Under the pieces are notes generated by a model, which made no database searches, had not been told where the DNA came from, and saw nothing but the letters and a program-made list of their open reading frames with translations. A stretch of DNA of 64,000 bases from CAYPAV01 sp964408805 (GTDB taxonomy: Bacteria; Pseudomonadota; Alphaproteobacteria; UBA8366), in assembly GCA_964408805.1 (NCBI GenBank), contig CAYPAV010000005.1:124001-188000 (forward strand). Direction: 5' to 3'. The position numbers and the translations under genes are program-made. This document shows, piece by piece, positions 8,660-16,314 of the stretch. Numbering within the stretch: the first letter of the stretch is position 1; every line of letters begins with the position of its first letter.

Positions 8660-9874
8660 ATGAGTGACGGAATTCTCAAAGGCATTCGGGTGTTGGACGT
8701 GGCAAGTTTCATCGCCGCCCCCGGAGCGGCAACCGTGATGGCCGATTTCGGCGCCGAGGTGATCAAGGTGGAGCCGACCGGCGCCGGCGATCCCCTTCGG
8801 GTGGCGATTCGCACGCCGGGTTACGGCCATAGCAAGGCCCACCACGAATGGTTCGCCGACAATCGAAACAAGAAGGGCATCGCGCTCAACCTGAAATCGG
8901 AGGCGGGGCGAGGCGTCCTGTATCGCCTCTGCGAAACCGCGGATGTCTTTATCACCAACATACCGCTCGGCCCCCGCGAGCGCCTCAAGATCCGCTATGA
9001 GGACATCGCGCCCCTGAATGACCAGTTGATCTACGGGTCGGTCTCGGCCTATGGCGAAACCGGTGCGGAGGCGGCGCGAAGCGGCTTCGATTCGACCTCC
9101 TATTGGGCTCGCTCCGGGTTGCAGGATATGGTGAAACCCTCGCCCGATTCACCGCCCGCGCGTTCGATGCCCGGGATGGGCGATCACCCGACCTCGATAT
9201 CGCTTTTCGGCGCCATTATGCTGGCCCTTTATCGTCGGCAGACGACCGGCAAGGGCGGACGGGTCGCAACCTCGCTGATGGCGAACGGAACCTGGTCGAA
9301 CGCGACATCGATCCAGGCGGTGCTGTCGGAAGGCAAGGTCGAACACCGGCCGGCTCGCGAAGCCGCGCAGAGCGCGCTCAACAACTTCTATCAATCGAGG
9401 GACGGGCGTTGGTTTCATCTGATCGTGATCACTGGGTTCGAGCGCTTTCCGAAATTGATGGAATGTCTCGGCCGGCCCGAGATCGGCGCCGACCCCCGAT
9501 TCGGCTCGCGCGAGGATTGTCTGGAAAACGCCGGCGCCTTGATCGGCGAACTCGACATCGCCTTCGGCGGGATGGAGGCGGCCGACATTCGGCGGAGCTT
9601 GACCGAAGGCGGGTTCACCTTCGGCGAAATCCATCAGATCGGCGATGCCATGAACGACCAGCAAATGCGCGACGGCGGCGCCTTGCGGCCGGTCGCCGAT
9701 CCGCGCGCCGGCGCCGATTGGGTGGTCGATACCCCTTTGACCGTCGCCGGCGAGGAGAAGGCGGAACCCGTCATGGCGCCCGATCTCGGCGAGCATACGG
9801 ACGCGGTACTGGAAGCGGCGGGGTACGACGCGGCCGAAATCGCCGCAATGCGAAAATCGGGTGCGATCGAATAG
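8660..9874 (+). CDS. CaiB/BaiF CoA-transferase family protein (tandem copy B)
   Basis: 404 residues and clearly a paralog of the preceding gene: about half the positions match by eye, including ADFGAEVIKVE, NRNKKGIALNLKS, SAYGETG and the catalytic Asp in PGMGDHPTSISL. ATG 8660 follows AGAGACGAG and gives the same length as copy A. The 37-base gap and shared strand suggest one transcript. The region after CoA-binding residue 40 and the C-terminal third differ most, so the two copies probably bind different acids or form unequal halves of one enzyme. No strong terminator for this gene precedes the rpmJ terminator at 9891-9922, which may serve both directions. Confidence 0.92.
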   Translation: MSDGILKGIRVLDVASFIAAPGAATVMADFGAEVIKVEPTGAGDPLRVAIRTPGYGHSKAHHEWFADNRNKKGIALNLKSEAGRGVLYRLCETADVFITNIPLGPRERLKIRYEDIAPLNDQLIYGSVSAYGETGAEAARSGFDSTSYWARSGLQDMVKPSPDSPPARSMPGMGDHPTSISLFGAIMLALYRRQTTGKGGRVATSLMANGTWSNATSIQAVLSEGKVEHRPAREAAQSALNNFYQSRDGRWFHLIVITGFERFPKLMECLGRPEIGADPRFGSREDCLENAGALIGELDIAFGGMEAADIRRSLTEGGFTFGEIHQIGDAMNDQQMRDGGALRPVADPRAGADWVVDTPLTVAGEEKAEPVMAPDLGEHTDAVLEAAGYDAAEIAAMRKSGAIE

Positions 9875-9890
9875 GCCAGGAATTCGGGGC

Positions 9891-9922
9891 AAATAAAAAA
9901 CCGCGCCGAATCGGGCGCGGTT
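9891..9922 (-). terminator. Rho-independent terminator of rpmJ
   Basis: A perfect 9-bp stem (9899-9907 with 9914-9922) closes a 6-base loop. On the minus strand it is followed by an unbroken T run (complement of 9891-9900), the canonical intrinsic terminator form for rpmJ. It lies 23 bases after the rpmJ stop. On the plus strand it would lack a T run but could still slow polymerase leaving the CoA-transferase operon. Confidence 0.85.
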
Positions 9923-9944
9923 CGTGGTCTTTGGACGCGCGGAT

Positions 9945-10070
9945 TTAGCCCTGGCGCGCCTTGAATCGCGGGTTCCGCTTGTTGATCACGTAGACGCGTC
10001 CCTTGCGGCGGACGACACGGCACTCCTTGTGCCTTTTCTTCAAGGTTTTCAACGAGCTCGCGACACGCAT
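9945..10070 (-). CDS. rpmJ: 50S ribosomal protein L36
   Basis: 41 residues beginning MRVASSLKTLKKRHKECRVV and ending NPRFKARQG. This is L36, the smallest large-subunit protein. It is the zinc-free form: only one Cys is present where the metal-binding form has a Cys-Cys-Cys-His set. Alphaproteobacteria usually carry this version as a single gene outside the main ribosomal operon, as here. The frame continues upstream, but the protein family begins at this Met (complement of 10068-10070). It has its own intrinsic terminator. Confidence 0.97.
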   Translation of the reverse strand: MRVASSLKTLKKRHKECRVVRRKGRVYVINKRNPRFKARQG

Positions 10071-10191
10071 CTTCCGTCTCCAATTAGGGCCGTCCCATGA
10101 CGGCGCCGGACAATAGGGTTCGGGACCATCGGTGTCAATGCCTGCTTTCCCTGTGCAGGGATCGGCGGGCATGGCAGTTTAAATTGCTCAA

Positions 10192-10917
10192 ATGGACGAC
10201 AACGGCAATCAGATGAATTCGCCCGCCCCGTCATACCCACGGGAATTGAGCCGCCGCGTCGCCTGGCTTGCGGCGTTCATTCCCGCGATGACGACCGCCA
10301 TGACCGTTCTCGCGTTGGGCGGGCTCTTTGTTGGCGCGGGACCCCCGAGAGGGCTCTGGCCGATTGTCGTCGGCATTACATTCATCGCCGCGCTGATCGG
10401 CCATCGGATCGCCGGGCGGGTCTCCCCCGACGTACCGCCGATGCGACGCTATGCCGCCGCCATGCTGCTCGGCGGGATCGCCCAAGCGCTGATTCCGGTG
10501 GGCGCTTACCTCCTCTCGCCCATTGATATTTCACCGGCGAATCCCATCCTCGGCGTGTTGGGCCCGGCAGCGGCGCTGCTGTTCTTTCCCGGCATTTTGG
10601 TCGCGATGGGCCCCCGTTTTGCGCTTGCATCGGCACCGGGGGCGCCGAACCGGGGCGTGCTGGCTATCGTCCTCGGTGTGGTGACGGGGTCGATTGTCGT
10701 GGCCTTGGTGATGCAATGGGCGGGCGAACCGATCGCCGCGATCGCCGTCGCGGCCGTTCTGACGCTGTTGTCGGGCCTGTTCGCGTTTCATGGTGTCGAG
10801 CCGACACCGAACCGGCGTCGGTGGGCCGGGATGATCGTCGGGACGGCGGCCGCAATCAGTCTCTATTTCGGATTTTGGGTCTCGATCGATTTTCTCGGCG
10901 CCCTCGGTTCGGTGTGA
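10192..10917 (+). CDS. Uncharacterised integral membrane protein
   Basis: 241 residues. After a polar N-terminus of about 25 residues there are six or seven hydrophobic spans, with short loops rich in Arg and Pro (RIAGRVSPDVPPMRRY). No enzyme or transporter motif is visible. I do not recognise the family. It is divergent from rpmJ and 63 bases upstream of a hemerythrin gene, with which it might be co-transcribed. ATG 10192 is taken; ATG 10213 is a possible shorter start. Its stop codon is part of a 12-base palindrome (10915-10926). Confidence 0.65.
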   Translation: MDDNGNQMNSPAPSYPRELSRRVAWLAAFIPAMTTAMTVLALGGLFVGAGPPRGLWPIVVGITFIAALIGHRIAGRVSPDVPPMRRYAAAMLLGGIAQALIPVGAYLLSPIDISPANPILGVLGPAAALLFFPGILVAMGPRFALASAPGAPNRGVLAIVLGVVTGSIVVALVMQWAGEPIAAIAVAAVLTLLSGLFAFHGVEPTPNRRRWAGMIVGTAAAISLYFGFWVSIDFLGALGSV

Positions 10918-10926
10918 CGTACGTCA
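10915..10926. promoter_or_regulatory. Perfect 12-bp palindrome upstream of hemerythrin gene
   Basis: TGACGTACGTCA is perfectly self-complementary. It covers the stop codon of the membrane protein gene and lies 55 bases before the hemerythrin start. It could be an operator for a dimeric regulator. Chance is not excluded in a 64-kb window, and I recognise no known consensus. Confidence 0.3.
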
Positions 10927-10980
10927 ATTCCAAGGACATTTGAATCCGCTAAGGTCGATATTGAATTAAGGAGATCGGCC

Positions 10981-11448
10981 ATGAAGCGATATGAATGGAA
11001 ACCCTCGATGAGTGTCGGATCGCGCGTCCTCGACGCCGATCACAAGGTGCTCGTGGGTCTGGTTGATCGACTCGATATGGAGGGCGCAGCCGAACCACCG
11101 GCCCTGGACGAAATATTCGATGCCTTGATCGCCTATACCGAATACCATTTCGCCCGCGAGGAGCGAATGCTGGCCGCGGTGAATTATCCCGGCGCGAAGG
11201 CGCATCGGGCCGAGCATGAGGGCTTTACCGACCATATCCACAAGCTTCGCCGCCAATTCGCGATTGACGCGACGATGATCGATCGGGCAGCGCTTTTCGA
11301 CTATCTGAAGGGCTGGTTGAACCATCATATCCTGATCCAGGACATGGCCTATAAGAGCTATGTCGCCGACAGCGAGGCAGCGGAAGCGGCGGCGATGGAA
11401 TTGGAAGGGCACCGCACCGCCGAGCAGACCGCGCAGGCGACACGCTGA
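10981..11448 (+). CDS. Bacteriohemerythrin
   Basis: 155 residues, a single hemerythrin domain. The di-iron ligands are visible in order: His in DADHK, HFAREE, HRAEHEGF and HHILIQD, i.e. the H-HxxxE-HxxxH-HxxxxD pattern. Such proteins bind O2 (or NO) reversibly in the cytoplasm for oxygen delivery or sensing. No signalling domain is attached. The start has a good site, AAGGAG at 10968-10973, 7 bases upstream of ATG. Confidence 0.93.
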   Translation: MKRYEWKPSMSVGSRVLDADHKVLVGLVDRLDMEGAAEPPALDEIFDALIAYTEYHFAREERMLAAVNYPGAKAHRAEHEGFTDHIHKLRRQFAIDATMIDRAALFDYLKGWLNHHILIQDMAYKSYVADSEAAEAAAMELEGHRTAEQTAQATR

Positions 11449-11554
11449 GCCCCGACTTGTCGTCCCGACCCGAAACCGCTAGATCAACTTGAAAGATAGA
11501 GGCTGCGCCAATCGGCGCGGTCCGAACCTTTGCCTTTAGCCGAGGGAGGAAGGC

Positions 11555-13048
11555 ATGCCGGACAATCATTTCATCAACGGCGCCAAGATCAAGGGCACCA
11601 GCGGGCGGGCGGGCGACGTCTTCAACCCGGCGACGGGCGAGGTGCAGTACAAGGTTCCGCTCGCCGATGCCGACGAGGTGGATCGCGCGGTTCAATCGGC
11701 GCTCGCCGCCGCCGAAATTTGGGCCAACACGCCCGCCCCCAGGCGGGCCGCGGTGATCTTCAAGATGCGCGAGCTCGTGGTGGCGCATGTCGATGAACTG
11801 GCGGAGATCATCGGCAAGGAACACGGCAAGACCGTCGAGGATGCCAAGGGATCGATCCAGCGCGGCATCGACGTCCTGGAATTCGGCTGCGGCGTGCCGC
11901 ATTTGATGAAGGGCGAGTTCTCGCCCAATATCGGCGGCGGCATCGACACTTTTTCCGTTCGCGAGCCGATCGGCGTCGTGGGCGGTATCACGCCGTTCAA
12001 TTTCCCCGTGATGATCCCGCTTTGGATGGGCGTGATGGCGGTCGCCTGCGGCAATGCCTTCATCAACAAACCCTCGGAACGTGATCCCGGCGCGCCGATG
12101 TTGCTGGCCGAATTGTGGAAGGAAGCAGGGCTGCCGGACGGTGTCTGGAACCTTGTCAACGGTGACAAGGAAGCGGTCGACGCGCTCCTCGCCCATCCGG
12201 ACGTGCCCGCCATCAGTTTCGTCGGGTCGACGCCGATCGGCGAATACGTCTATCAGACGGGCACCGCCAACAATAAGCGCGTCCAGGCCTTCTGTGGCGC
12301 CAAGAACCATCTCGTCATCATGCCGGATGCCAATATGGACCAGGCGGCCGATGCCCTGATGGGATCCGCCTACGGTTCGGCGGGCGAACGCTGCATGGCG
12401 ATCTCGGTCGCGGTGCCGGTCGGCGAGGCCGCCGCCGAGGCGATCATGGAGCGACTGACGCCGAGGGTGCAGAGCCTGAAGATCGGCCCTTACAATGATC
12501 CCGAAGCGGATATGGGCCCGCTGGTGACGCCGCAGGCGAAGGAAAAGGTCGAGCGGTTGATCGGCGAGGGCGCTGCGGATGGGGCCAACCTTGTCGTCGA
12601 TGGCCGGGGGACCACGCTCCAGGGCTACGAAAAAGGCTTCTTCGTGGGCGGCACGCTGTTCGACAATGTCCGGCCGGAGATGTCGATCTACACCGAGGAA
12701 ATCTTCGGTCCGGTACTCTCCGTCGTGCGCAGCCCGGATTTTGACGCCGCCGTCGATCTCGTGGAGAACAACGAGTACGGCAACGGCGTCTCCATCTTCA
12801 CCCAGGACGGCGACGCGGCCCGGGAATTCTCGAACCGGGTCGATGTCGGGATGATCGGCGTCAACGTGCCGATACCGGTGCCGATGGCGTTCCACAATTT
12901 CGGCGGCGCCAAGCGCTCCAAATTCGGCGACACCCAGATGCATGGGCCTGAGTCGATCCGCTTCTTCACCAAGATGAAGACGATCTCGGCGCGCTGGCCG
13001 TCCGGCATCCGCGAGGGCGCGCAATACACCATGCCGACTAACCGGTAG
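11555..13048 (+). CDS. mmsA: CoA-acylating methylmalonate-semialdehyde dehydrogenase
   Basis: 497 residues, the normal MmsA length. It has the aldehyde dehydrogenase fold with PFNFPVMIPLWM, FVGSTPIGEYVY and the catalytic Cys in GSAGERCMAIS; MmsA lacks the general-base Glu found in hydrolytic ALDHs. It oxidises methylmalonate or malonate semialdehyde with NAD+ and CoA to propionyl-CoA or acetyl-CoA, in valine, thymine and beta-alanine catabolism. A strong GAGGGAGG precedes the ATG. The dihydropyrimidinase 1 kb downstream (opposite strand) fits pyrimidine-derived beta-amino acid breakdown. Confidence 0.93.
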   Translation: MPDNHFINGAKIKGTSGRAGDVFNPATGEVQYKVPLADADEVDRAVQSALAAAEIWANTPAPRRAAVIFKMRELVVAHVDELAEIIGKEHGKTVEDAKGSIQRGIDVLEFGCGVPHLMKGEFSPNIGGGIDTFSVREPIGVVGGITPFNFPVMIPLWMGVMAVACGNAFINKPSERDPGAPMLLAELWKEAGLPDGVWNLVNGDKEAVDALLAHPDVPAISFVGSTPIGEYVYQTGTANNKRVQAFCGAKNHLVIMPDANMDQAADALMGSAYGSAGERCMAISVAVPVGEAAAEAIMERLTPRVQSLKIGPYNDPEADMGPLVTPQAKEKVERLIGEGAADGANLVVDGRGTTLQGYEKGFFVGGTLFDNVRPEMSIYTEEIFGPVLSVVRSPDFDAAVDLVENNEYGNGVSIFTQDGDAAREFSNRVDVGMIGVNVPIPVPMAFHNFGGAKRSKFGDTQMHGPESIRFFTKMKTISARWPSGIREGAQYTMPTNR

Positions 13049-13067
13049 AACAGCCGCAACAATCGGG

Positions 13068-13098
13068 TGGCGGGCGTCTTGGGCGTCCGCCATTCTCT
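13068..13098 (+). terminator. Intrinsic terminator after mmsA
   Basis: An 11-bp stem (13068-13078 with 13082-13092, two G-U pairs, loop of 3) is followed by TTCTCTT. It sits 20 bases after the mmsA stop and before the DMT transporter gene, which therefore probably has its own promoter or depends on read-through. Confidence 0.7.
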
Positions 13099-13122
13099 TG
13101 CGGTGCCAACCGGGGAAACCGC

Positions 13123-14031
13123 ATGAAATCCGTCTCACCCATGGGCCTGGCCGAATGGGCCATGCTCATTGCGCTATCCATACTTTGGGGCGGATCGTTC
13201 TTCTTCAACGAATTGGCGCTCGATGGTCTCGATCCCTTCACCGTCGTCATGTGGCGGGTCGGTATCGGCGGGGTGGCGCTTTGGCTCTATCTGAAGGCGC
13301 GGGGTCGATCATTGCCCAAGATGGGCGCCGCTTGGGGTGCTTTTCTGGTGATGGGGCTCCTGAACAATCTGATCCCCTTCGTCCTGATCGTTTGGGGGCA
13401 GGCGCGGATCGACAGCGGCCTTGCCTCTATTCTCAACGCCACCACGCCGCTCTTTACCGTAACCCTGGCCCATTTCCTCACCCGTGACGAACGCATGAGC
13501 TGGAACAAGGCTTTGGGCGTGATCCTTGGCATCGTCGGTGTTGCCGTGATGATGGCGCCCGGCGAAATCGCCCGTGTTGATGCCGATCTCCTGGGCCAGG
13601 CGGCAATCCTCGTCGCGGCGCTCTCCTATGCGGGGGCCGGTATCTTCGGCCGGCGCCTTGCCGAGCATCCACCGACCGTATCGGCGGCCGGCATGTTGCT
13701 GGCGAGCGCGGCCATGTCGATCCCGACCGCCCTTCTGCTGGGCGATCCCCTGTCGGGTATTCCAAGCCTGCCCGCATTCATCGGCATTCTCTGTCTCGGG
13801 CTCGTCAGCACGACGCTCGCTTATATTCTCTACTTCCGGATTCTGGCGCGCGCGGGCGCGACCAATCTCCTGCTGGTCACGCTATTGGTGCCGGTAGCGG
13901 CAATTTTGCTCGGTGTTACGGTGTTGGGCGAGGTGCTGGCAGCAGCGGCGCTGACGGGCATGGGGTTGATCGCGATCGGACTTGCCGCTGTCGACGGCCG
14001 CCTGTTCACATGGCGGCGCGCCGGATCATAG
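13123..14031 (+). CDS. EamA/DMT-superfamily transporter
   Basis: 302 residues with ten hydrophobic spans as two EamA repeats: WGGSFFFNELAL near the start, ATTPLFTVTLAHFL closing the first half, and LCLGLVSTTLAYILYFRIL in the second. Proteins of this type export amino acids or other metabolites across the inner membrane. The substrate is unknown. The TAG stop overlaps the convergent dihydropyrimidinase stop by 6 bases. Confidence 0.88.
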   Translation: MKSVSPMGLAEWAMLIALSILWGGSFFFNELALDGLDPFTVVMWRVGIGGVALWLYLKARGRSLPKMGAAWGAFLVMGLLNNLIPFVLIVWGQARIDSGLASILNATTPLFTVTLAHFLTRDERMSWNKALGVILGIVGVAVMMAPGEIARVDADLLGQAAILVAALSYAGAGIFGRRLAEHPPTVSAAGMLLASAAMSIPTALLLGDPLSGIPSLPAFIGILCLGLVSTTLAYILYFRILARAGATNLLLVTLLVPVAAILLGVTVLGEVLAAAALTGMGLIAIGLAAVDGRLFTWRRAGS

Positions 14032-15450
14032 GACACCGACGCCGGGGCGCGCCGGATCCGGCTTGGCGCATTTCAGGAATTCGCCCCGGCCGTCCTCGCC
14101 GACGATCTCGCCTTCGCTGACAACGACCTCTCCCCGCGAGAGCACGGTGGTCGGATAGCCCCGCAATTCGATCCCTTCATAGGGCGTGTAATCGACATTG
14201 TGGTGAAGGCGATCGTTCATGATGGTCACCTCGCGATCCGGGTCCCAGATCGCGATATCCGCGTCCGAGCCGACCGCGATCGTGCCTTTTCGGGGATGGA
14301 GGCCGTAGATTCGCGCCGGGTTGGTGGCGGTCAGCGCCACGAAACGCTGCAAGCTGATTCGCCCGCCATTGACCCCTTCCGAGAACAGCAGCGGCAGGCG
14401 CGTTTCGACGCCCGGAATCCCATTCGGGATTTTGTCGAAGGACGTATCGACCCCGTTCGCCTTTTTGCCGTCCGGTCCGTCGAACCGATAGGGTGCGTGG
14501 TCGGAGGAGAATACGTCAAAGGTCCCGTTCGCGAGGGCCCGCCACACCACCTCCTGGTTCGCCCTGTCGCGGGGCGGCGGACTGCAGACGAATTTAGCCC
14601 CCTCGAATTCATCGCCGATACCGAGATCCTCGGCCGTGAGAAACAGATATTGCGGACAGGTTTCGCCATATATACGGAGACCCCGCTGGCGCGCCCGCGC
14701 CAATTGCTCGATCGCCTCGGCGCTCGAGATATGGACGATCAGGATTGGCACGTCGAGGAGTTCGGCCAGCGAGATTGCCCGGTGGGTGGCTTCGCGCTCG
14801 ACCACGGGCGGGCGCGAGTCGGCGTGGAACTTCGGCGATGTCTTGCCGGCGAGTACCAATTGCTCGGTCATCCATTCGATGGCGTCGGCGCTTTCCGCAT
14901 GGACCATCGTCATGGCGCCCGTTCGCCGCGCCAGCGAGAAGACCTCCAGCACTTCCCGGTCGTTCAGCTTCAGATCGGGATAGGTCATGTAGATCTTGAA
15001 CGAGGTGTAACCGTCCTCGATCAGCGCGGGCAATTCCTGGCCCATGACCCGGTCGTTGGCGTCGGCGATGATCAGGTGGAAGGCATAGTCGATCAATGCC
15101 TTACCCTCGGCCTTGGCGTGATAGTCCTCGACCACCTGGCGCAGCGACTGGCCGCGAAACTGGCAGGCAAACGGCATGATCGTCGTGGTGCCGCCCGCCG
15201 CGGCGGCCCGGGTACCCGACCGGAAATCATCCGCCATCGCCAGATCACCCTTTTCCGGCTGATCGAGATGAACATGGGCATCGATCCCGCCCGGCAGCAC
15301 CAACTTGCCGCCGGCGTCGATCTCCTCGGCGCCGGCCAGGTTCTCGCCAAGCGCCGCGATCCGGCCGTCCCTGATCCCGATATCGGCGTCAAACACATCC
15401 GACGCCGTCGCGATCGTACCGCCGCGGATCACCAAGTCGAAACCGTCCAT
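14026..15450 (-). CDS. hydA: Dihydropyrimidinase / D-hydantoinase
   Basis: 474 residues. The amidohydrolase metal site is complete: GGIDAHVHL, the Lys to be carboxylated in SFKIYMTYP, the His of MVHAES, IVHISSAE and SSDHAPY. The substrate-loop segment VCSPPPRD is also typical. It opens 5,6-dihydropyrimidines (or hydantoins) to N-carbamoyl beta-amino acids. The start at MDGFDLVIRGG is chosen because family alignment begins there; the frame extends 16 codons upstream. Neither dihydropyrimidine dehydrogenase nor ureidopropionase is next to it. Confidence 0.92.
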   Translation of the reverse strand: MDGFDLVIRGGTIATASDVFDADIGIRDGRIAALGENLAGAEEIDAGGKLVLPGGIDAHVHLDQPEKGDLAMADDFRSGTRAAAAGGTTTIMPFACQFRGQSLRQVVEDYHAKAEGKALIDYAFHLIIADANDRVMGQELPALIEDGYTSFKIYMTYPDLKLNDREVLEVFSLARRTGAMTMVHAESADAIEWMTEQLVLAGKTSPKFHADSRPPVVEREATHRAISLAELLDVPILIVHISSAEAIEQLARARQRGLRIYGETCPQYLFLTAEDLGIGDEFEGAKFVCSPPPRDRANQEVVWRALANGTFDVFSSDHAPYRFDGPDGKKANGVDTSFDKIPNGIPGVETRLPLLFSEGVNGGRISLQRFVALTATNPARIYGLHPRKGTIAVGSDADIAIWDPDREVTIMNDRLHHNVDYTPYEGIELRGYPTTVLSRGEVVVSEGEIVGEDGRGEFLKCAKPDPARPGVGVL

Positions 15451-15642
15451 TGCCAGCCCTCGCGTCCGAATATTTGGAAGAGAGTACGCCCTCGACAATG
15501 ACCGAGACCAGACCGGTTGACGGGTCTCGCGGCTCGTTGGATACTTTTCCCACTGCCGGATGATACAGGCCGGCGTTTCCTTTCGAGTACTGGCGGACCC
15601 ATGGGCCGTCTGTCAACGGATCGACGACGAAAGGAGGGCGTG

Positions 15643-16200
15643 ATGACGCCATTCGACGACATATCGGAGCCGACCGAGCGGGAAACGCTGGTCGGCTTCT
15701 TCGATTTGACCGGTTACATGCGATTCGCGGAGAAACCCGACGCCTTGGGCCTGTTGGCGCTAATGTCCGGGTATTTTGCCGTCGTGGGCGATATCTTGGA
15801 GAACGCTGGCGGATGGCTCGTGAAGACGGTCGGAGATGCCGGCCTCGGGGCATTCCCGGCCGAGCACACCGACACGGGCGTTAGGGCTTTTCTCAAACTA
15901 AAGGAAGAGGGTGACGCCTGGCTCGCCGAGCAAGGCATTCGCAGCGAGGCCATCGTGAAACTGCATGTGGGGCCGGTTGCCTTCGGCGAGGTCGCGGGCC
16001 AGCTCGATATATACGGCCACACCGTCAATACCGCGGCGGTGATGGTCTCGGGCAATTTCGCGATGTCGCCCCAGGTATTCCGGAAGCTCGAACCGGACAC
16101 GCGAAATCTCTTCAAGAAGCACACACCGCCGGTCACCTACATCCCGACCGACGCCTCGCACCGGGCCGAGCGATCCGGCGGTTGGAAAAGCATGGTCTAG
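15643..16200 (+). CDS. Class III nucleotide cyclase-domain protein, probably catalytically degenerate
   Basis: 185 residues, almost all a class III adenylate/guanylate cyclase domain. The two metal Asp positions appear as D21 in FFDLTGY and D65 in KTVGDAGL, with the nucleotide-specificity Lys61. The transition-state helix reads VNTAAVM: Asn129 is kept, but the Arg expected at 133 is Val. This suggests weak or absent cyclase activity. No sensory or membrane domain is attached. ATG 15643 follows AAGGAGG; an in-frame GTG is one codon upstream. It could be a nucleotide-binding regulator; see the stand-alone cNMP-binding protein at 36195-36590. Confidence 0.75.
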   Translation: MTPFDDISEPTERETLVGFFDLTGYMRFAEKPDALGLLALMSGYFAVVGDILENAGGWLVKTVGDAGLGAFPAEHTDTGVRAFLKLKEEGDAWLAEQGIRSEAIVKLHVGPVAFGEVAGQLDIYGHTVNTAAVMVSGNFAMSPQVFRKLEPDTRNLFKKHTPPVTYIPTDASHRAERSGGWKSMV

Positions 16201-16218
16201 CCTTATTTTCGCTGGGAC

Positions 16219-16262
16219 GCGTGGCGGCCGAGTTTTCGCTTTACAACGGCGGACCGCCACGC
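16219..16262. repeat. Inverted repeat between cyclase-like gene and ispG
   Basis: GCGTGGCGG at 16219-16227 pairs perfectly with CCGCCACGC at 16254-16262, with a possible three-pair extension inward across a bulged A. The loop of about 26 bases is AT-richer than its surroundings. No T run follows, so it is not a classic terminator. It ends 52 bases before the ispG start. Confidence 0.45.
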
Positions 16263-16314
16263 CACCTAGTAGCCAACGGGCACGGGACAGCGGCGCACGA
16301 AAAGGGGCGGTACC

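Noticed and set aside
11506..11526. Hairpin CTGCGCC-AATC-GGCGCGG between hemerythrin and mmsA
   Set aside because: The stem is short, lacks a T run and lies far from the hemerythrin stop, so I do not call a terminator.
11225..13138. 637-codon minus-strand frame over mmsA
   Set aside because: The frame shadows mmsA, whose family motifs are complete on the plus strand.
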